Source: Hydractinia symbiolongicarpus
Lineage: Eukaryota; Cnidaria; Hydrozoa; Anthoathecata; Hydractiniidae
Direction of reading: 5' to 3'
Length of the DNA stretch: 64,000 nucleotides
Assembly (NCBI RefSeq): GCF_029227915.1
Contig: NC_079883.1
Coordinates: 11,842,001-11,906,000, forward strand
Shown: positions 50,176 to 64,000 of the stretch, piece by piece
How the letters are laid out: the number at the start of each line of letters is the position of its first letter
How positions within the stretch are numbered: the first letter of the stretch is position 1
Position numbers and translations under genes: made by a program
The notes under the pieces: generated by a model
Told to the model about the DNA's origin: nothing
Databases searched by the model: none
The model's input: only the letters and a program-made list of their open reading frames with translations

Positions 50176-50580
50176 ATGTCTGACGCAGCAGCTAAAGGAG
50201 GAAAACAGGCACCTAAAGTAGCCAAGAAAGGTGAAAAAAGAGCCGGCAAAAAAGGAGGAAAGATTGGTGGAACTGGTGAAAAGAAACGCAAGAGAAAGAG
50301 AAAGGAAAGTTATGCTATTTACATCTACAATGTTTTGAAACAAGTTCACCCAGATGTCGGAGTTTCAAGCAAAGCTATGAGCATCATGAACTCATTTGTC
50401 AACGACATCTTTGAGCGCATTGCTTCCGAAGCTTCGCGTTTGGCTCTTCAAAACAAAAAGTCGACCATCTCTTCTCGTGAAATTCAAACCGCAGTACGTC
50501 TTCTCTTGCCTGGAGAACTTGCAAAACACGCAGTCAGTGAAGGAACAAAAGCCGTCACAAAATACACAAGCAGCAAGTAA
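50176..50580 (+). CDS. H2B: Histone H2B, canonical
   Basis: Same protein as unit 1. Stem-loop at 50604-50619. The A run of the downstream element is one base shorter than elsewhere (six A's rather than seven). Confidence 0.98.
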   Translation: MSDAAAKGGKQAPKVAKKGEKRAGKKGGKIGGTGEKKRKRKRKESYAIYIYNVLKQVHPDVGVSSKAMSIMNSFVNDIFERIASEASRLALQNKKSTISSREIQTAVRLLLPGELAKHAVSEGTKAVTKYTSSK

Positions 50581-51039
50581 ACCAACGTCTACCAAACACA
50601 AACGGTCTTTTTTAAGACCACACATCTTTAAAAAACATTTACTTGGCGTCACTACAAGTTAACCGAAGTTAATAAAACTTCTAAATAATGTGCTTAAGAA
50701 CACTAGCCTACATTTAAAATACTTCCCCATGTGTGTGTGGATTAGCTTCACTTTTCATACGTATTATTAGCTGTACTTGCAGAAAAGACAAGTACATTGA
50801 TCCATGTTATTGCTTACATTTAACTTAACCCAGCTTTTCACGGAAACACTCCCAGGCAAATTAACCCTACAAAGTATTTCTAAATTTTTTTTGTGTCATA
50901 TATGACATAGTATCGTATAGCAATAAATGTAACTGTGACAAGACTTTACACATTGTGTAATTTGGAAGCGTGCACAAAGTAATGTTTTAAAAGATTTGTG
51001 GCTATAAAAATAGCCGTTTTTGTTGAGCAATGACAACGC

Positions 51040-51396
<357 letters not shown>

Positions 51397-51874
51397 TTAA
51401 CAGAATTCAGACAGCTTTAAAAAGAGGCCATAAAATTACCTACTGCTCGTGGAAACACCCTAATTAACCAATAGAGTTGCGTCATTACAAAATGTTCCGA
51501 ACATTTTGTACATTTTTTTAAGTAAAACTGTAGTTTTTTTAAAAATTCGTGGTCTTAATGTTTCAGTAAGGCAATAAATTTGGCATCGTTGGAATTCGCC
51601 AAACCTTCTGCTACTTACTAAAAAAAAAAAAAGTCAAAAGCTTTTGTGTATCAGAAGATACAGCCGTTTTCCCGTAGCCAAAAAACACAGATTTTATAAA
51701 AATGTTAAAGTAATGAGCGTAATGTCATTATGCAGCCAATCAGAAATTACTTTCTTAGCACCAATCAAATGGTTTGTTTTGAACCTTAGCTGTCAATCAA
51801 TATGAGAAATAAAACTTTGGCGCGATAGTGCATTTTAGACCGTCTTGTGTATCCGTACTACATCGACTTCTTAA

Positions 51875-52288
<414 letters not shown>

Positions 52289-52649
52289 GCATCTTACCAA
52301 ACAAAAAACGGCTATTTTTATAGCCACACATCCATAAAAAATATTACGGCTAGCTTTTTATATCAAACTTTGTCCTGCTTTCTGTTTAAATTTTATGCTA
52401 CATAAAAATTTTATGCTACATAAAGTTTGACAATGTTAAAAATATGAAGGGCAAGAAAAGTAAAAGCAAGAAAATAAGAAATTTAAAAACGAAAATACTT
52501 AAACTTAGGGAATCTAATCTTAAATTTACTCTTTTTTAACTGTTTAAGTGACTTAAACAAGTTTAACTTTGTACCAAGATAATGTTTTTTTGTAAATGTG
52601 TGGCTATAAAAATAGCCGTTTGTTAATGTAATAGCCAGATACACACAAA

Positions 52650-53201
52650 TTATTTTTTTGCGGTCTTCTTTGCTGCCTTTTTGGGAGTCTTTTTGACCTT
52701 CTTTGCTGCAGGTTTTTTAGCAACAGGCTTCTTTGTGGGTTTCTTAGCTGCTGGTTTCTTAGCCGAGGCTTTCTTTGTGGCAGGCTTCTTTGCTGCTTTC
52801 TTTGGCGTGCTCTTCTTTGCTGGCTTCTTTTTTGGTGTACTTTTCTTTGCAGTAGGCTTCTTTGCCGTTGGCTTTTTTGCTGCGGCCTTTTTCTTAGGTT
52901 TTTCTTTTTTTACCTGACCTAGCTTGAATGATCCAGAAGCACCAGTGCCTTTAGTTTGAATCAAATCGCCTGATGTTACTCCTCGTTTAAGAGCCATTTT
53001 CAGATGATGATCTGAGTTTTCAGCAACTTTGTAATTTGCATGAATATATTTTGTAATAGCTTGGCGAGATGAACCACCGCGTTCCTTTAGGGTAGCGATA
53101 GCAGCCTTGATCATGTCCACATATTTAGGGTGATCAGCTGTCTTCTTTGCAGCAGGTTTCTTCTTGGGTGCGATTTTCTTTGGAGAAGCTGCTTCACTCA
53201 T
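52650..53201 (-). CDS. H1: Linker histone H1
   Basis: Same protein as unit 1. Stem-loop at 52602-52617. Confidence 0.97.
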   Translation of the reverse strand: MSEAASPKKIAPKKKPAAKKTADHPKYVDMIKAAIATLKERGGSSRQAITKYIHANYKVAENSDHHLKMALKRGVTSGDLIQTKGTGASGSFKLGQVKKEKPKKKAAAKKPTAKKPTAKKSTPKKKPAKKSTPKKAAKKPATKKASAKKPAAKKPTKKPVAKKPAAKKVKKTPKKAAKKTAKK

Positions 53202-53780
53202 TTTTAATGTTTTCTTACAACAATCCAACGATAAACGATGCTTGTTATCACAGTAGAAGTATACTAAACATTACCGTGTAAATGAGATATAATTTAAGAC
53301 GGTGCGAAGTATGCGGACGTAAAAGTACCACTCCCGGGAATTGATTTGGCGCGAAAACAGAAATGTGTGTTTCTGTACATCGTATAATGTCCGTTTTGGG
53401 TGCCGCGACTATGCGAAAGCATGTTAATTTTTATTTGTAGTACGACGCAATAGTCTGCAAGAGAAGCTGCTGGAGTTTGAGGTCTTCAGCATTACATCTA
53501 GTCTGTTAATTTGGGCTTCTTCCGCGCTCGTGTTAGGATTTTCATAAAGCGTTCTTTGGTTTGCGTTGCGTATGTCGGCCTACATCATCGACACGGCCTG
53601 TTTCCGGCTATTAGGAGCAATTCATATATTGGGCACTGCGTTTCGACTTTTTTATTAGACCACAGTAAAAAAATTCACTCACAGAAGTCCCTTTCTTTCA
53701 TGGCTACAAACACGAAGAATTCTGTCGTAAGTAAAACGAATGCGCAAGCCAAAATGACGATGAGGCGAAGTCATAAGCAT

Positions 53781-53853
53781 GGCCCTGTGGCCCAATGGAT
53801 AAGGCATCTGACTACGAATCAGGGGATTCCAGGTTCGACTCCTGGCAGGGTCG
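53781..53853 (+). tRNA. tRNA-Arg (anticodon ACG)
   Basis: Matches the unit-1 tRNA; anticodon at 53814-53816. One private change (53763) lies in the 5' flank. Confidence 0.95.
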
Positions 53854-54175
53854 CACTGTCGCATTTCGGCTGCATGGTCTACTGTGTAACGCGCGCGCAC
53901 GTTCTGGCGTAATGCGTTGATAAACGGAATGTACGCAGACATATTGGAAAGTAATATCACGCACTTAGTATCGTCGCCTTTGTTAGCATTCATGTAAGTT
54001 ACCATCCACTCGCTACAGTCGCTCTCCATCCTACGGCTAAATCAACAGCCGTGATTTTTACTATGTCGCCGTCCATCCGTACGCGGTGACAGTTGTAAGC
54101 TTTACAGTAACGTGACATGCTCCACAAGCAGTTACGGTGTGTGGACGATGCCTATCATGGCAACGCTTGTTCTTT

Positions 54176-54363
54176 ATCGCTTCTCGGCCTAATGGCTAAG
54201 ATCAAGTGTAGTATCTGTTCTTATCAGTTTAATATCTGGTAGGCCATTCTCTGAATGGTCAGTATATTAATCTGATTTTTGGCCTTGGGTCATGGAGGTG
54301 GATTCATTCACGCCGTGACCACGGGTTGCCTTGGTGTTGCACTATTACCGATGGCGGCCCACA
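54176..54363 (+). ncRNA. U2: U2 spliceosomal snRNA
   Basis: Consensus U2 of the array, with the normal T after GTAGTA. Confidence 0.96.
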
Positions 54364-54552
54364 TAAGCAATAAAAGAATAATAGCAGTCCTCTTTCCGAC
54401 GGCACTCTGCATAGTCTACGGCGGGAACAAAACGCGTACACTGGGGGAGAATACAGCCTATGCCCCGCGACACGGCAGTTTATAACACACTCAAGCCACA
54501 AGCATTAACAAACTTTGAAGGGTACCCTCATGCTACGGTGCAGTTCCAACTC

Positions 54553-54717
54553 ATACTTACCTGACGGGGAAGTAAAGACTGATCAATGAGGGTTTTCTTC
54601 CAGAGTGAGGCTCTTGCATTGCACTACGCTTGGGCTGACCTCTGCGATTACTGCAAACGTCAGTAACTCGACCGTACAATTTCTGGTAGTGGGGGCCTGC
54701 GTCCGCGCTCGCCCCCT
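54553..54717 (+). ncRNA. U1: U1 spliceosomal snRNA
   Basis: Consensus U1 of the array. Confidence 0.97.
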
Positions 54718-55046
54718 CCTTAAGTCAAAATGAATGAGCTTAGAAAAGTTGCGCGGCCAAATGTCGGTGGTGACTTAAACGCTAAGGTAAAACCTCGCTT
54801 GGCTGTTACGAAACGTGATTGCGATATAAGTCCTCGGAAGGCGGCGGAATTTTATTTTATTTGCCATTCCGTCAGGGTTATTGGATGATCGGCAATAGAT
54901 CGAGTTTGTATGCATTTGAAAGCTCTTTTTTCTCGTACTATCACCTGAAAATGTCGTAGGAAAATGTCATAGGAAACACTTTCAACAACCGCCACGTTCC
55001 TTAATTGTTATAACAAGAAATATATCACAGCAAATGAAAATGAAAA

Positions 55047-55164
55047 GCCTACGACACCGGGAGTTCCCAGGCGGTCCCCCATCCAAGTACTATCCCGGCC
55101 CGACGATGCTTAACTTCCGTGATCAGACGAGAACGGGTGTGTTCATCGTGGTATGGCCGTAGAC
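55047..55164 (-). rRNA. 5S ribosomal RNA
   Basis: Intact 5S; TTTT terminator at 55043-55046. Confidence 0.97.
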
Positions 55165-55361
55165 ATTAGTAGGTGCAAATACGTGCAATTTATTTTGACG
55201 TTGTGATCAAATTTTTTTATTTAATTTCTTTGAGTTACTTAGGACAAGGCGTATGCATGGATTATCTATTAGACTTTAAGGTTATAGTTTTGTGAAAAAA
55301 ACAATGTTTTTTTAAAGATGTGTGGCTATAAAAATAGCCGTTGTTTTCTGAGTGTAGCGGT

Positions 55362-55742
55362 TTACTTCTTCTGTCCTTTGTCGTTCTTCTTTGGGAGTAA
55401 GACAGCTTGAATGTTTGGCAAAACACCACCAGCTGCAATGGTTACACCGCTCAAAAGTTTGTTTAATTCTTCATCATTACGAACAGCCAATTGTAAATGT
55501 CTTGGAATAATCCTAGCTTTTTTGTTGTCTCTTGCTGCGTTACCAGCCAACTCCAATATCTCAGCAGATAAATATTCCAAGACGGCTGCTAAGTAAACTG
55601 GTGCTCCAGATCCAATTCGGTTAGCATAGTGCCCTCTACGAAGGAATCTATGCACTCTACCGACTGGAAATTGAAGTCCAGCTCTTGAGGATCTTGTCTT
55701 GGCTTTAGCCTTAGCTTTTCCACCTTTTCCACGTCCAGACAT
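55362..55742 (-). CDS. H2A: Histone H2A, canonical
   Basis: Same protein as unit 1. Stem-loop at 55324-55339. Confidence 0.98.
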   Translation of the reverse strand: MSGRGKGGKAKAKAKTRSSRAGLQFPVGRVHRFLRRGHYANRIGSGAPVYLAAVLEYLSAEILELAGNAARDNKKARIIPRHLQLAVRNDEELNKLLSGVTIAAGGVLPNIQAVLLPKKNDKGQKK

Positions 55743-56026
55743 AACTGCGATTTGATTTGTAAGTTAATACAAAAACGTACGAATATTTAACGTAAGTGTT
55801 AACGAAATAAACTTTACTCGTTTTTTCATCATAAAAATAGGATCGAAATCATGTTTTTTTAACCAATCATAATTAAGTATTAAACAAAAGATTTTTTTTT
55901 TAACCAATTAAATTGCGTATCGGCGTTTTCGGATCGAATTCGATCCGATTTTTTTACTTATAAACAAAAAGTTTTGACTTGCAGTTTAATGCTTATTTAC
56001 AAGTTAAGTAGCAAAAATTTTTAACC

Positions 56027-56431
56027 ATGTCTGACGCAGCAGCTAAAGGAGGAAAACAGGCACCTAAAGTAGCCAAGAAAGGTGAAAAAAGAGCCGGCAA
56101 AAAAGGAGGAAAGATTGGTGGAACTGGTGAAAAGAAACGCAAGAGAAAGAGAAAGGAAAGTTATGCTATTTACATCTACAATGTTTTGAAACAAGTTCAC
56201 CCAGATGTCGGAGTTTCAAGCAAAGCTATGAGCATCATGAACTCATTTGTCAACGACATCTTTGAGCGCATTGCTTCCGAAGCTTCGCGTTTGGCTCTTC
56301 AAAACAAAAAGTCGACCATCTCTTCTCGTGAAATTCAAACCGCAGTACGTCTTCTCTTGCCTGGAGAACTTGCAAAACACGCAGTCAGTGAAGGAACAAA
56401 AGCCGTCACAAAATACACAAGCAGCAAGTAA
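56027..56431 (+). CDS. H2B: Histone H2B, canonical
   Basis: Same protein as unit 1. Stem-loop at 56455-56470. Confidence 0.98.
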   Translation: MSDAAAKGGKQAPKVAKKGEKRAGKKGGKIGGTGEKKRKRKRKESYAIYIYNVLKQVHPDVGVSSKAMSIMNSFVNDIFERIASEASRLALQNKKSTISSREIQTAVRLLLPGELAKHAVSEGTKAVTKYTSSK

Positions 56432-56891
56432 ACCAACGTCTACCAAACACAAACGGTCTTTTTTAAGACCACACATCTTTAAAAAAACATTTACTTGGCG
56501 TCACTACAAGTTAACCGAAGTTAATAAAACTTCTAAATAATGTGCTTAAGAACACTAGCCTACATTTAAAATACTTCCCCATGTGTGTGTGGATTAGCTT
56601 CACTTTTCATACGTATTATTAGCTGTACTTGCAGAAAAGACAAGTACATTGATCCATGTTATTGCTTACATTTAACTTAACCCAGCTTTTCACGGAAACA
56701 CTCCCAGGCAAATTAACCCTACAAAGTATTTCTAAATTTTTTTTGTGTCATATATGACATAGTATCGTATAGCAATAAATGTAACTGTGACAAGACTTTA
56801 CACATTGTGTAATTTGGAAGCGTGCACAAAGTAATGTTTTAAAAGATTTGTGGCTATAAAAATAGCCGTTTTTGTTGAGCAATGACAACGC

Positions 56892-57248
<357 letters not shown>

Positions 57249-57726
57249 TTAACAGAATTCAGACAGCTTTAAAAAGAGGCCATAAAATTACCTACTGCTC
57301 GTGGAAACACCCTAATTAACCAATAGAGTTGCGTCATTACAAAATGTTCCGAACATTTTGTACATTTTTTTAAGTAAAACTGTAGTTTTTTTAAAAATTC
57401 GTGGTCTTAATGTTTCAGTAAGGCAATAAATTTGGCATCGTTGGAATTCGCCAAACCTTCTGCTACTTACTAAAAAAAAAAAAAGTCAAAAGCTTTTGTG
57501 TATCAGAAGATACAGCCGTTTTCCCGTAGCCAAAAAACACAGATTTTATAAAAATGTTAAAGTAATGAGCGTAATGTCATTATGCAGCCAATCAGAAATT
57601 ACTTTCTTAGCACCAATCAAATGGTTTGTTTTGAACCTTAGCTGTCAATCAATATGAGAAATAAAACTTTGGCGCGATAGTGCATTTTAGACCGTCTTGT
57701 GTATCCGTACTACATCGACTTCTTAA

Positions 57727-58140
<414 letters not shown>

Positions 58141-58501
58141 GCATCTTACCAAACAAAAAACGGCTATTTTTATAGCCACACATCCATAAAAAATATTACG
58201 GCTAGCTTTTTATATCAAACTTTGTCCTGCTTTCTGTTTAAATTTTATGCTACATAAAAATTTTATGCTACATAAAGTTTGACAATGTTAAAAATATGAA
58301 GGGCAAGAAAAGTAAAAGCAAGAAAATAAGAAATTTAAAAACGAAAATACTTAAACTTAGGGAATCTAATCTTAAATTTACTCTTTTTTAACTGTTTAAG
58401 TGACTTAAACAAGTTTAACTTTGTACCAAGATAATGTTTTTTTGTAAATGTGTGGCTATAAAAATAGCCGTTTGTTAATGTAATAGCCAGATACACACAA
58501 A

Positions 58502-59053
58502 TTATTTTTTTGCGGTCTTCTTTGCTGCCTTTTTGGGAGTCTTTTTGACCTTCTTTGCTGCAGGTTTTTTAGCAACAGGCTTCTTTGTGGGTTTCTTAGC
58601 TGCTGGTTTCTTAGCCGAGGCTTTCTTTGTGGCAGGCTTCTTTGCTGCTTTCTTTGGCGTGCTCTTCTTTGCTGGCTTCTTTTTTGGTGTACTTTTCTTT
58701 GCAGTAGGCTTCTTTGCCGTTGGCTTTTTTGCTGCGGCCTTTTTCTTAGGTTTTTCTTTTTTTACCTGACCTAGCTTGAATGATCCAGAAGCACCAGTGC
58801 CTTTAGTTTGAATCAAATCGCCTGATGTTACTCCTCGTTTAAGAGCCATTTTCAGATGATGATCTGAGTTTTCAGCAACTTTGTAATTTGCATGAATATA
58901 TTTTGTAATAGCTTGGCGAGATGAACCACCGCGTTCCTTTAGGGTAGCGATAGCAGCCTTGATCATGTCCACATATTTAGGGTGATCAGCTGTCTTCTTT
59001 GCAGCAGGTTTCTTCTTGGGTGCGATTTTCTTTGGAGAAGCTGCTTCACTCAT
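58502..59053 (-). CDS. H1: Linker histone H1
   Basis: Same protein as unit 1. Stem-loop at 58454-58469. Confidence 0.97.
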   Translation of the reverse strand: MSEAASPKKIAPKKKPAAKKTADHPKYVDMIKAAIATLKERGGSSRQAITKYIHANYKVAENSDHHLKMALKRGVTSGDLIQTKGTGASGSFKLGQVKKEKPKKKAAAKKPTAKKPTAKKSTPKKKPAKKSTPKKAAKKPATKKASAKKPAAKKPTKKPVAKKPAAKKVKKTPKKAAKKTAKK

Positions 59054-59632
59054 TTTTAATGTTTTCTTACAACAATCCAACGATAAACGATGCTTGTTAT
59101 CACAGTAGAAGTATACTAAACATTACCGTGTAAATGAGATATAATTTAAGACGGTGCGAAGTATGCGGACGTAAAAGTACCACTCCCGGGAATTGATTTG
59201 GCGCGAAAACAGAAATGTGTGTTTCTGTACATCGTATAATGTCCGTTTTGGGTGCCGCGACTATGCGAAAGCATGTTAATTTTTATTTGTAGTACGACGC
59301 AATAGTCTGCAAGAGAAGCTGCTGGAGTTTGAGGTCTTCAGCATTACATCTAGTCTGTTAATTTGGGCTTCTTCCGCGCTCGTGTTAGGATTTTCATAAA
59401 GCGTTCTTTGGTTTGCGTTGCGTATGTCGGCCTACATCATCGACACGGCCTGTTTCCGGCTATTAGGAGCAATTCATATATTGGGCACTGCGTTTCGACT
59501 TTTTTATTAGACCACAGTAAAAAAATTCACTCACAGAAGTCCCTTTCTTTCATGGCTACAAACACGAAGAATTCTGTCGTAAGTAAAACGAATGCGCAAG
59601 CCAAAATGACGATGGGGCGAAGTCATAAGCAT

Positions 59633-59705
59633 GGCCCTGTGGCCCAATGGATAAGGCATCTGACTACGAATCAGGGGATTCCAGGTTCGACTCCTGGCAG
59701 GGTCG
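59633..59705 (+). tRNA. tRNA-Arg (anticodon ACG)
   Basis: Matches the unit-1 tRNA; anticodon at 59666-59668. Confidence 0.95.
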
Positions 59706-60027
59706 CACTGTCGCATTTCGGCTGCATGGTCTACTGTGTAACGCGCGCGCACGTTCTGGCGTAATGCGTTGATAAACGGAATGTACGCAGACATATTGGA
59801 AAGTAATATCACGCACTTAGTATCGTCGCCTTTGTTAGCATTCATGTAAGTTACCATCCACTCGCTACAGTCGCTCTCCATCCTACGGCTAAATCAACAG
59901 CCGTGATTTTTACTATGTCGCCGTCCATCCGTACGCGGTGACAGTTGTAAGCTTTACAGTAACGTGACATGCTCCACAAGCAGTTACGGTGTGTGGACGA
60001 TGCCTATCATGGCAACGCTTGTTCTTT

Positions 60028-60215
60028 ATCGCTTCTCGGCCTAATGGCTAAGATCAAGTGTAGTATCTGTTCTTATCAGTTTAATATCTGGTAGGCCATT
60101 CTCTGAATGGTCAGTATATTAATCTGATTTTTGGCCTTGGGTCATGGAGGTGGATTCATTCACGCCGTGACCACGGGTTGCCTTGGTGTTGCACTATTAC
60201 CGATGGCGGCCCACA
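60028..60215 (+). ncRNA. U2: U2 spliceosomal snRNA
   Basis: Consensus U2 of the array. Confidence 0.96.
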
Positions 60216-60404
60216 TAAGCAATAAAAGAATAATAGCAGTCCTCTTTCCGACGGCACTCTGCATAGTCTACGGCGGGAACAAAACGCGTACACTGGGGGA
60301 GAATACAGCCTATGCCCCGCGACACGGCAGTTTATAACACACTCAAGCCACAAGCATTAACAAACTTTGAAGGGTACCCTCATGCTACGGTGCAGTTCCA
60401 ACTC

Positions 60405-60569
60405 ATACTTACCTGACGGGGAAGTAAAGACTGATCAATGAGGGTTTTCTTCCAGAGTGAGGCTCTTGCATTGCACTACGCTTGGGCTGACCTCTGCGAT
60501 TACTGCAAACGTCAGTAACTCGACCGTACAATTTCTGGTAGTGGGGGCCTGCGTCCGCGCTCGCCCCCT
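60405..60569 (+). ncRNA. U1: U1 spliceosomal snRNA
   Basis: Consensus U1 of the array. Confidence 0.97.
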
Positions 60570-60898
60570 CCTTAAGTCAAAATGAATGAGCTTAGAAAAG
60601 TTGCGCGGCCAAATGTCGGTGGTGACTTAAACGCTAAGGTAAAACCTCGCTTGGCTGTTACGAAACGTGATTGCGATATAATCCCTCGGAAGGCGGCGGA
60701 ATTTTATTTTATTTGCCATTCCGTCAGGGTTATTGGATGATCGGCAATAGACCGAGTTTGTATGCATTTGAAAGCTCTTTTTTCTCGTACTATCACCTGA
60801 AAATGTCGTAGGAAAATGTCATAGGAAACACTTTCAACAACCGCCACGTTCCTTAATTGTTATAACAAGAAATATATCACAGCAAATGAAAATGAAAA

Positions 60899-61016
60899 GC
60901 CTACGACACCGGGAGTTCCCAGGCGGTCCCCCATCCAAGTACTATCCCGGCCCGACGATGCTTAACTTCCGTGATCAGACGAGAACGGGTGTGTTCATCG
61001 TGGTATGGCCGTAGAC
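60899..61016 (-). rRNA. 5S ribosomal RNA
   Basis: Intact 5S; TTTT terminator at 60895-60898. Three private spacer changes lie 147-217 bp past its 3' end. Confidence 0.97.
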
Positions 61017-61213
61017 ATTAGTAGGTGCAAATACGTGCAATTTATTTTGACGTTGTGATCAAATTTTTTTATTTAATTTCTTTGAGTTACTTAGGACAAG
61101 GCGTATGCATGGATTATCTATTAGACTTTAAGGTTATAGTTTTGTGAAAAAAACAATGTTTTTTTAAAGATGTGTGGCTATAAAAATAGCCGTTGTTTTC
61201 TGAGTGTAGCGGT

Positions 61214-61594
61214 TTACTTCTTCTGTCCTTTGTCGTTCTTCTTTGGGAGTAAGACAGCTTGAATGTTTGGCAAAACACCACCAGCTGCAATGGTTACACC
61301 GCTCAAAAGTTTGTTTAATTCTTCATCATTACGAACAGCCAATTGTAAATGTCTTGGAATAATCCTAGCTTTTTTGTTGTCTCTTGCTGCGTTACCAGCC
61401 AACTCCAATATCTCAGCAGATAAATATTCCAAGACGGCTGCTAAGTAAACTGGTGCTCCAGATCCAATTCGGTTAGCATAGTGCCCTCTACGAAGGAATC
61501 TATGCACTCTACCGACTGGAAATTGAAGTCCAGCTCTTGAGGATCTTGTCTTGGCTTTAGCCTTAGCTTTTCCACCTTTTCCACGTCCAGACAT
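61214..61594 (-). CDS. H2A: Histone H2A, canonical
   Basis: Same protein as unit 1. Stem-loop at 61176-61191. The 5' UTR has the T61607 variant also seen in unit 9. Confidence 0.98.
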   Translation of the reverse strand: MSGRGKGGKAKAKAKTRSSRAGLQFPVGRVHRFLRRGHYANRIGSGAPVYLAAVLEYLSAEILELAGNAARDNKKARIIPRHLQLAVRNDEELNKLLSGVTIAAGGVLPNIQAVLLPKKNDKGQKK

Positions 61595-61878
61595 AACTGC
61601 GATTTGTTTTGTAAGTTAATACAAAAACGTACGAATATTTAACGTAAGTGTTAACGAAATAAACTTTACTCGTTTTTTCATCATAAAAATAGGATCGAAA
61701 TCATGTTTTTTTAACCAATCATAATTAAGTATTAAACAAAAGATTTTTTTTTTAACCAATTAAATTGCGTATCGGCGTTTTCGGATCGAATTCGATCCGA
61801 TTTTTTTACTTATAAACAAAAAGTTTTGACTTGCAGTTTAATGCTTATTTACAAGTTAAGTAGCAAAAATTTTTAACC

Positions 61879-62283
61879 ATGTCTGACGCAGCAGCTAAAG
61901 GAGGAAAACAGGCACCTAAAGTAGCCAAGAAAGGTGAAAAAAGAGCCGGCAAAAAAGGAGGAAAGATTGGTGGAACTGGTGAAAAGAAACGCAAGAGAAA
62001 GAGAAAGGAAAGTTATGCTATTTACATCTACAATGTTTTGAAACAAGTTCACCCAGATGTCGGAGTTTCAAGCAAAGCTATGAGCATCATGAACTCATTT
62101 GTCAACGACATCTTTGAGCGCATTGCTTCCGAAGCTTCGCGTTTGGCTCTTCAAAACAAAAAGTCGACCATCTCTTCTCGTGAAATTCAAACCGCAGTAC
62201 GTCTTCTCTTGCCTGGAGAACTTGCAAAACACGCAGTCAGTGAAGGAACAAAAGCCGTCACAAAATACACAAGCAGCAAGTAA
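61879..62283 (+). CDS. H2B: Histone H2B, canonical
   Basis: Same protein as unit 1. Stem-loop at 62307-62322. Confidence 0.98.
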   Translation: MSDAAAKGGKQAPKVAKKGEKRAGKKGGKIGGTGEKKRKRKRKESYAIYIYNVLKQVHPDVGVSSKAMSIMNSFVNDIFERIASEASRLALQNKKSTISSREIQTAVRLLLPGELAKHAVSEGTKAVTKYTSSK

Positions 62284-62743
62284 ACCAACGTCTACCAAAC
62301 ACAAACGGTCTTTTTTAAGACCACACATCTTTAAAAAAACATTTACTTGGCGTCACTACAAGTTAACCGAAGTTAATAAAACTTCTAAATAATGTGCTTA
62401 AGAACACTAGCCTACATTTAAAATACTTCCCCATGTGTGTGTGGATTAGCTTCACTTTTCATACGTATTATTAGCTGTACTTGCAGAAAAGACAAGTACA
62501 TTGATCCATGTTATTGCTTACATTTAACTTAACCCAGCTTTTCACGGAAACACTCCCAGGCAAATTAACCCTACAAAGTATTTCTAAATTTTTTTTGTGT
62601 CATATATGACATAGTATCGTATAGCAATAAATGTAACTGTGACAAGACTTTACACATTGTGTAATTTGGAAGCGTGCACAAAGTAATGTTTTAAAAGATT
62701 TGTGGCTATAAAAATAGCCGTTTTTGTTGAGCAATGACAACGC

Positions 62744-63100
<357 letters not shown>

Positions 63101-63578
63101 TTAACAGAATTCAGACAGCTTTAAAAAGAGGCCATAAAATTACCTACTGCTCGTGGAAACACCCTAATTAACCAATAGAGTTGCGTCATTACAAAATGTT
63201 CCGAACATTTTGTACATTTTTTTAAGTAAAACTGTAGTTTTTTTAAAAATTCGTGGTCTTAATGTTTCAGTAAGGCAATAAATTTGGCATCGTTGGAATT
63301 CGCCAAACCTTCTGCTACTTACTAAAAAAAAAAAAAGTCAAAAGCTTTTGTGTATCAGAAGATACAGCCGTTTTCCCGTAGCCAAAAAACACAGATTTTA
63401 TAAAAATGTTAAAGTAATGAGCGTAATGTCATTATGCAGCCAATCAGAAATTACTTTCTTAGCACCAATCAAATGGTTTGTTTTGAACCTTAGCTGTCAA
63501 TCAATATGAGAAATAAAACTTTGGCGCGATAGTGCATTTTAGACCGTCTTGTGTATCCGTACTACATCGACTTCTTAA

Positions 63579-63992
<414 letters not shown>

Positions 63993-64000
63993 GCATCTTA

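Overview
This 64-kb window is one uninterrupted head-to-tail tandem array. It holds eleven complete copies of a compound unit that is normally 5,852 bp long, plus the last 47 bases of an H3 gene at the left edge. The array runs off both ends of the window.

Each unit has nine genes. In the order read here they are: histone H1 (-), tRNA-Arg with anticodon ACG (+), U2 snRNA (+), U1 snRNA (+), 5S rRNA (-), H2A (-), H2B (+), H4 (-) and H3 (+). H2A/H2B and H4/H3 are divergent pairs that share promoter regions. H2B/H4 and H3/H1 converge tail to tail. All five histone genes are intronless. In place of poly(A) signals they carry the 16-nt histone mRNA 3' stem-loop followed by a conserved A-rich downstream element, the mark of replication-dependent metazoan histone genes. 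One block therefore supplies chromatin protein, two spliceosomal RNAs, a ribosomal RNA and a tRNA, with Pol II and Pol III genes interleaved.

The organism is an animal: it has a winged-helix H1, SLBP-type stem-loops and canonical H3.2-like H3. The AT-rich histone spacers and several unusual H2A and H2B residues suggest an early-branching lineage, perhaps a cnidarian or hydrozoan. That placement is an inference. The histone half of the unit is AT-rich. The small-RNA half (about 1060-2930 in unit 1) looks more GC-balanced and CpG-rich, as if two older clusters had been joined.

Units, each ending at the H3 stop: 1 (48-5899), 2 (5900-11751), 3 (11752-17603), 4 (17604-23455), 5 (23456-29307), 6 (29308-34792), 7 (34793-40641), 8 (40642-46493), 9 (46494-52288), 10 (52289-58140), 11 (58141-63992). 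Eight are exactly 5,852 bp. Unit 6 (5,485 bp) lost 367 bp, which destroyed its 5S gene and the 3' end of H2A. Unit 7 (5,849 bp) lost 3 bp. Unit 9 (5,795 bp) lost 56 bp and 1 bp. Apart from these, I found only about twenty base changes in 64 kb, in spacers as well as genes, which indicates strong homogenisation.

Sites are described in detail for unit 1. For the same site elsewhere add: unit 2 +5852, 3 +11704, 4 +17556, 5 +23408, 6 +29260 (+28893 after its deletion), 7 +34745 (+34742 beyond about 4297), 8 +40594, 9 +46446 (+46390 beyond about 1410, +46389 beyond about 4240), 10 +52241, 11 +58093.
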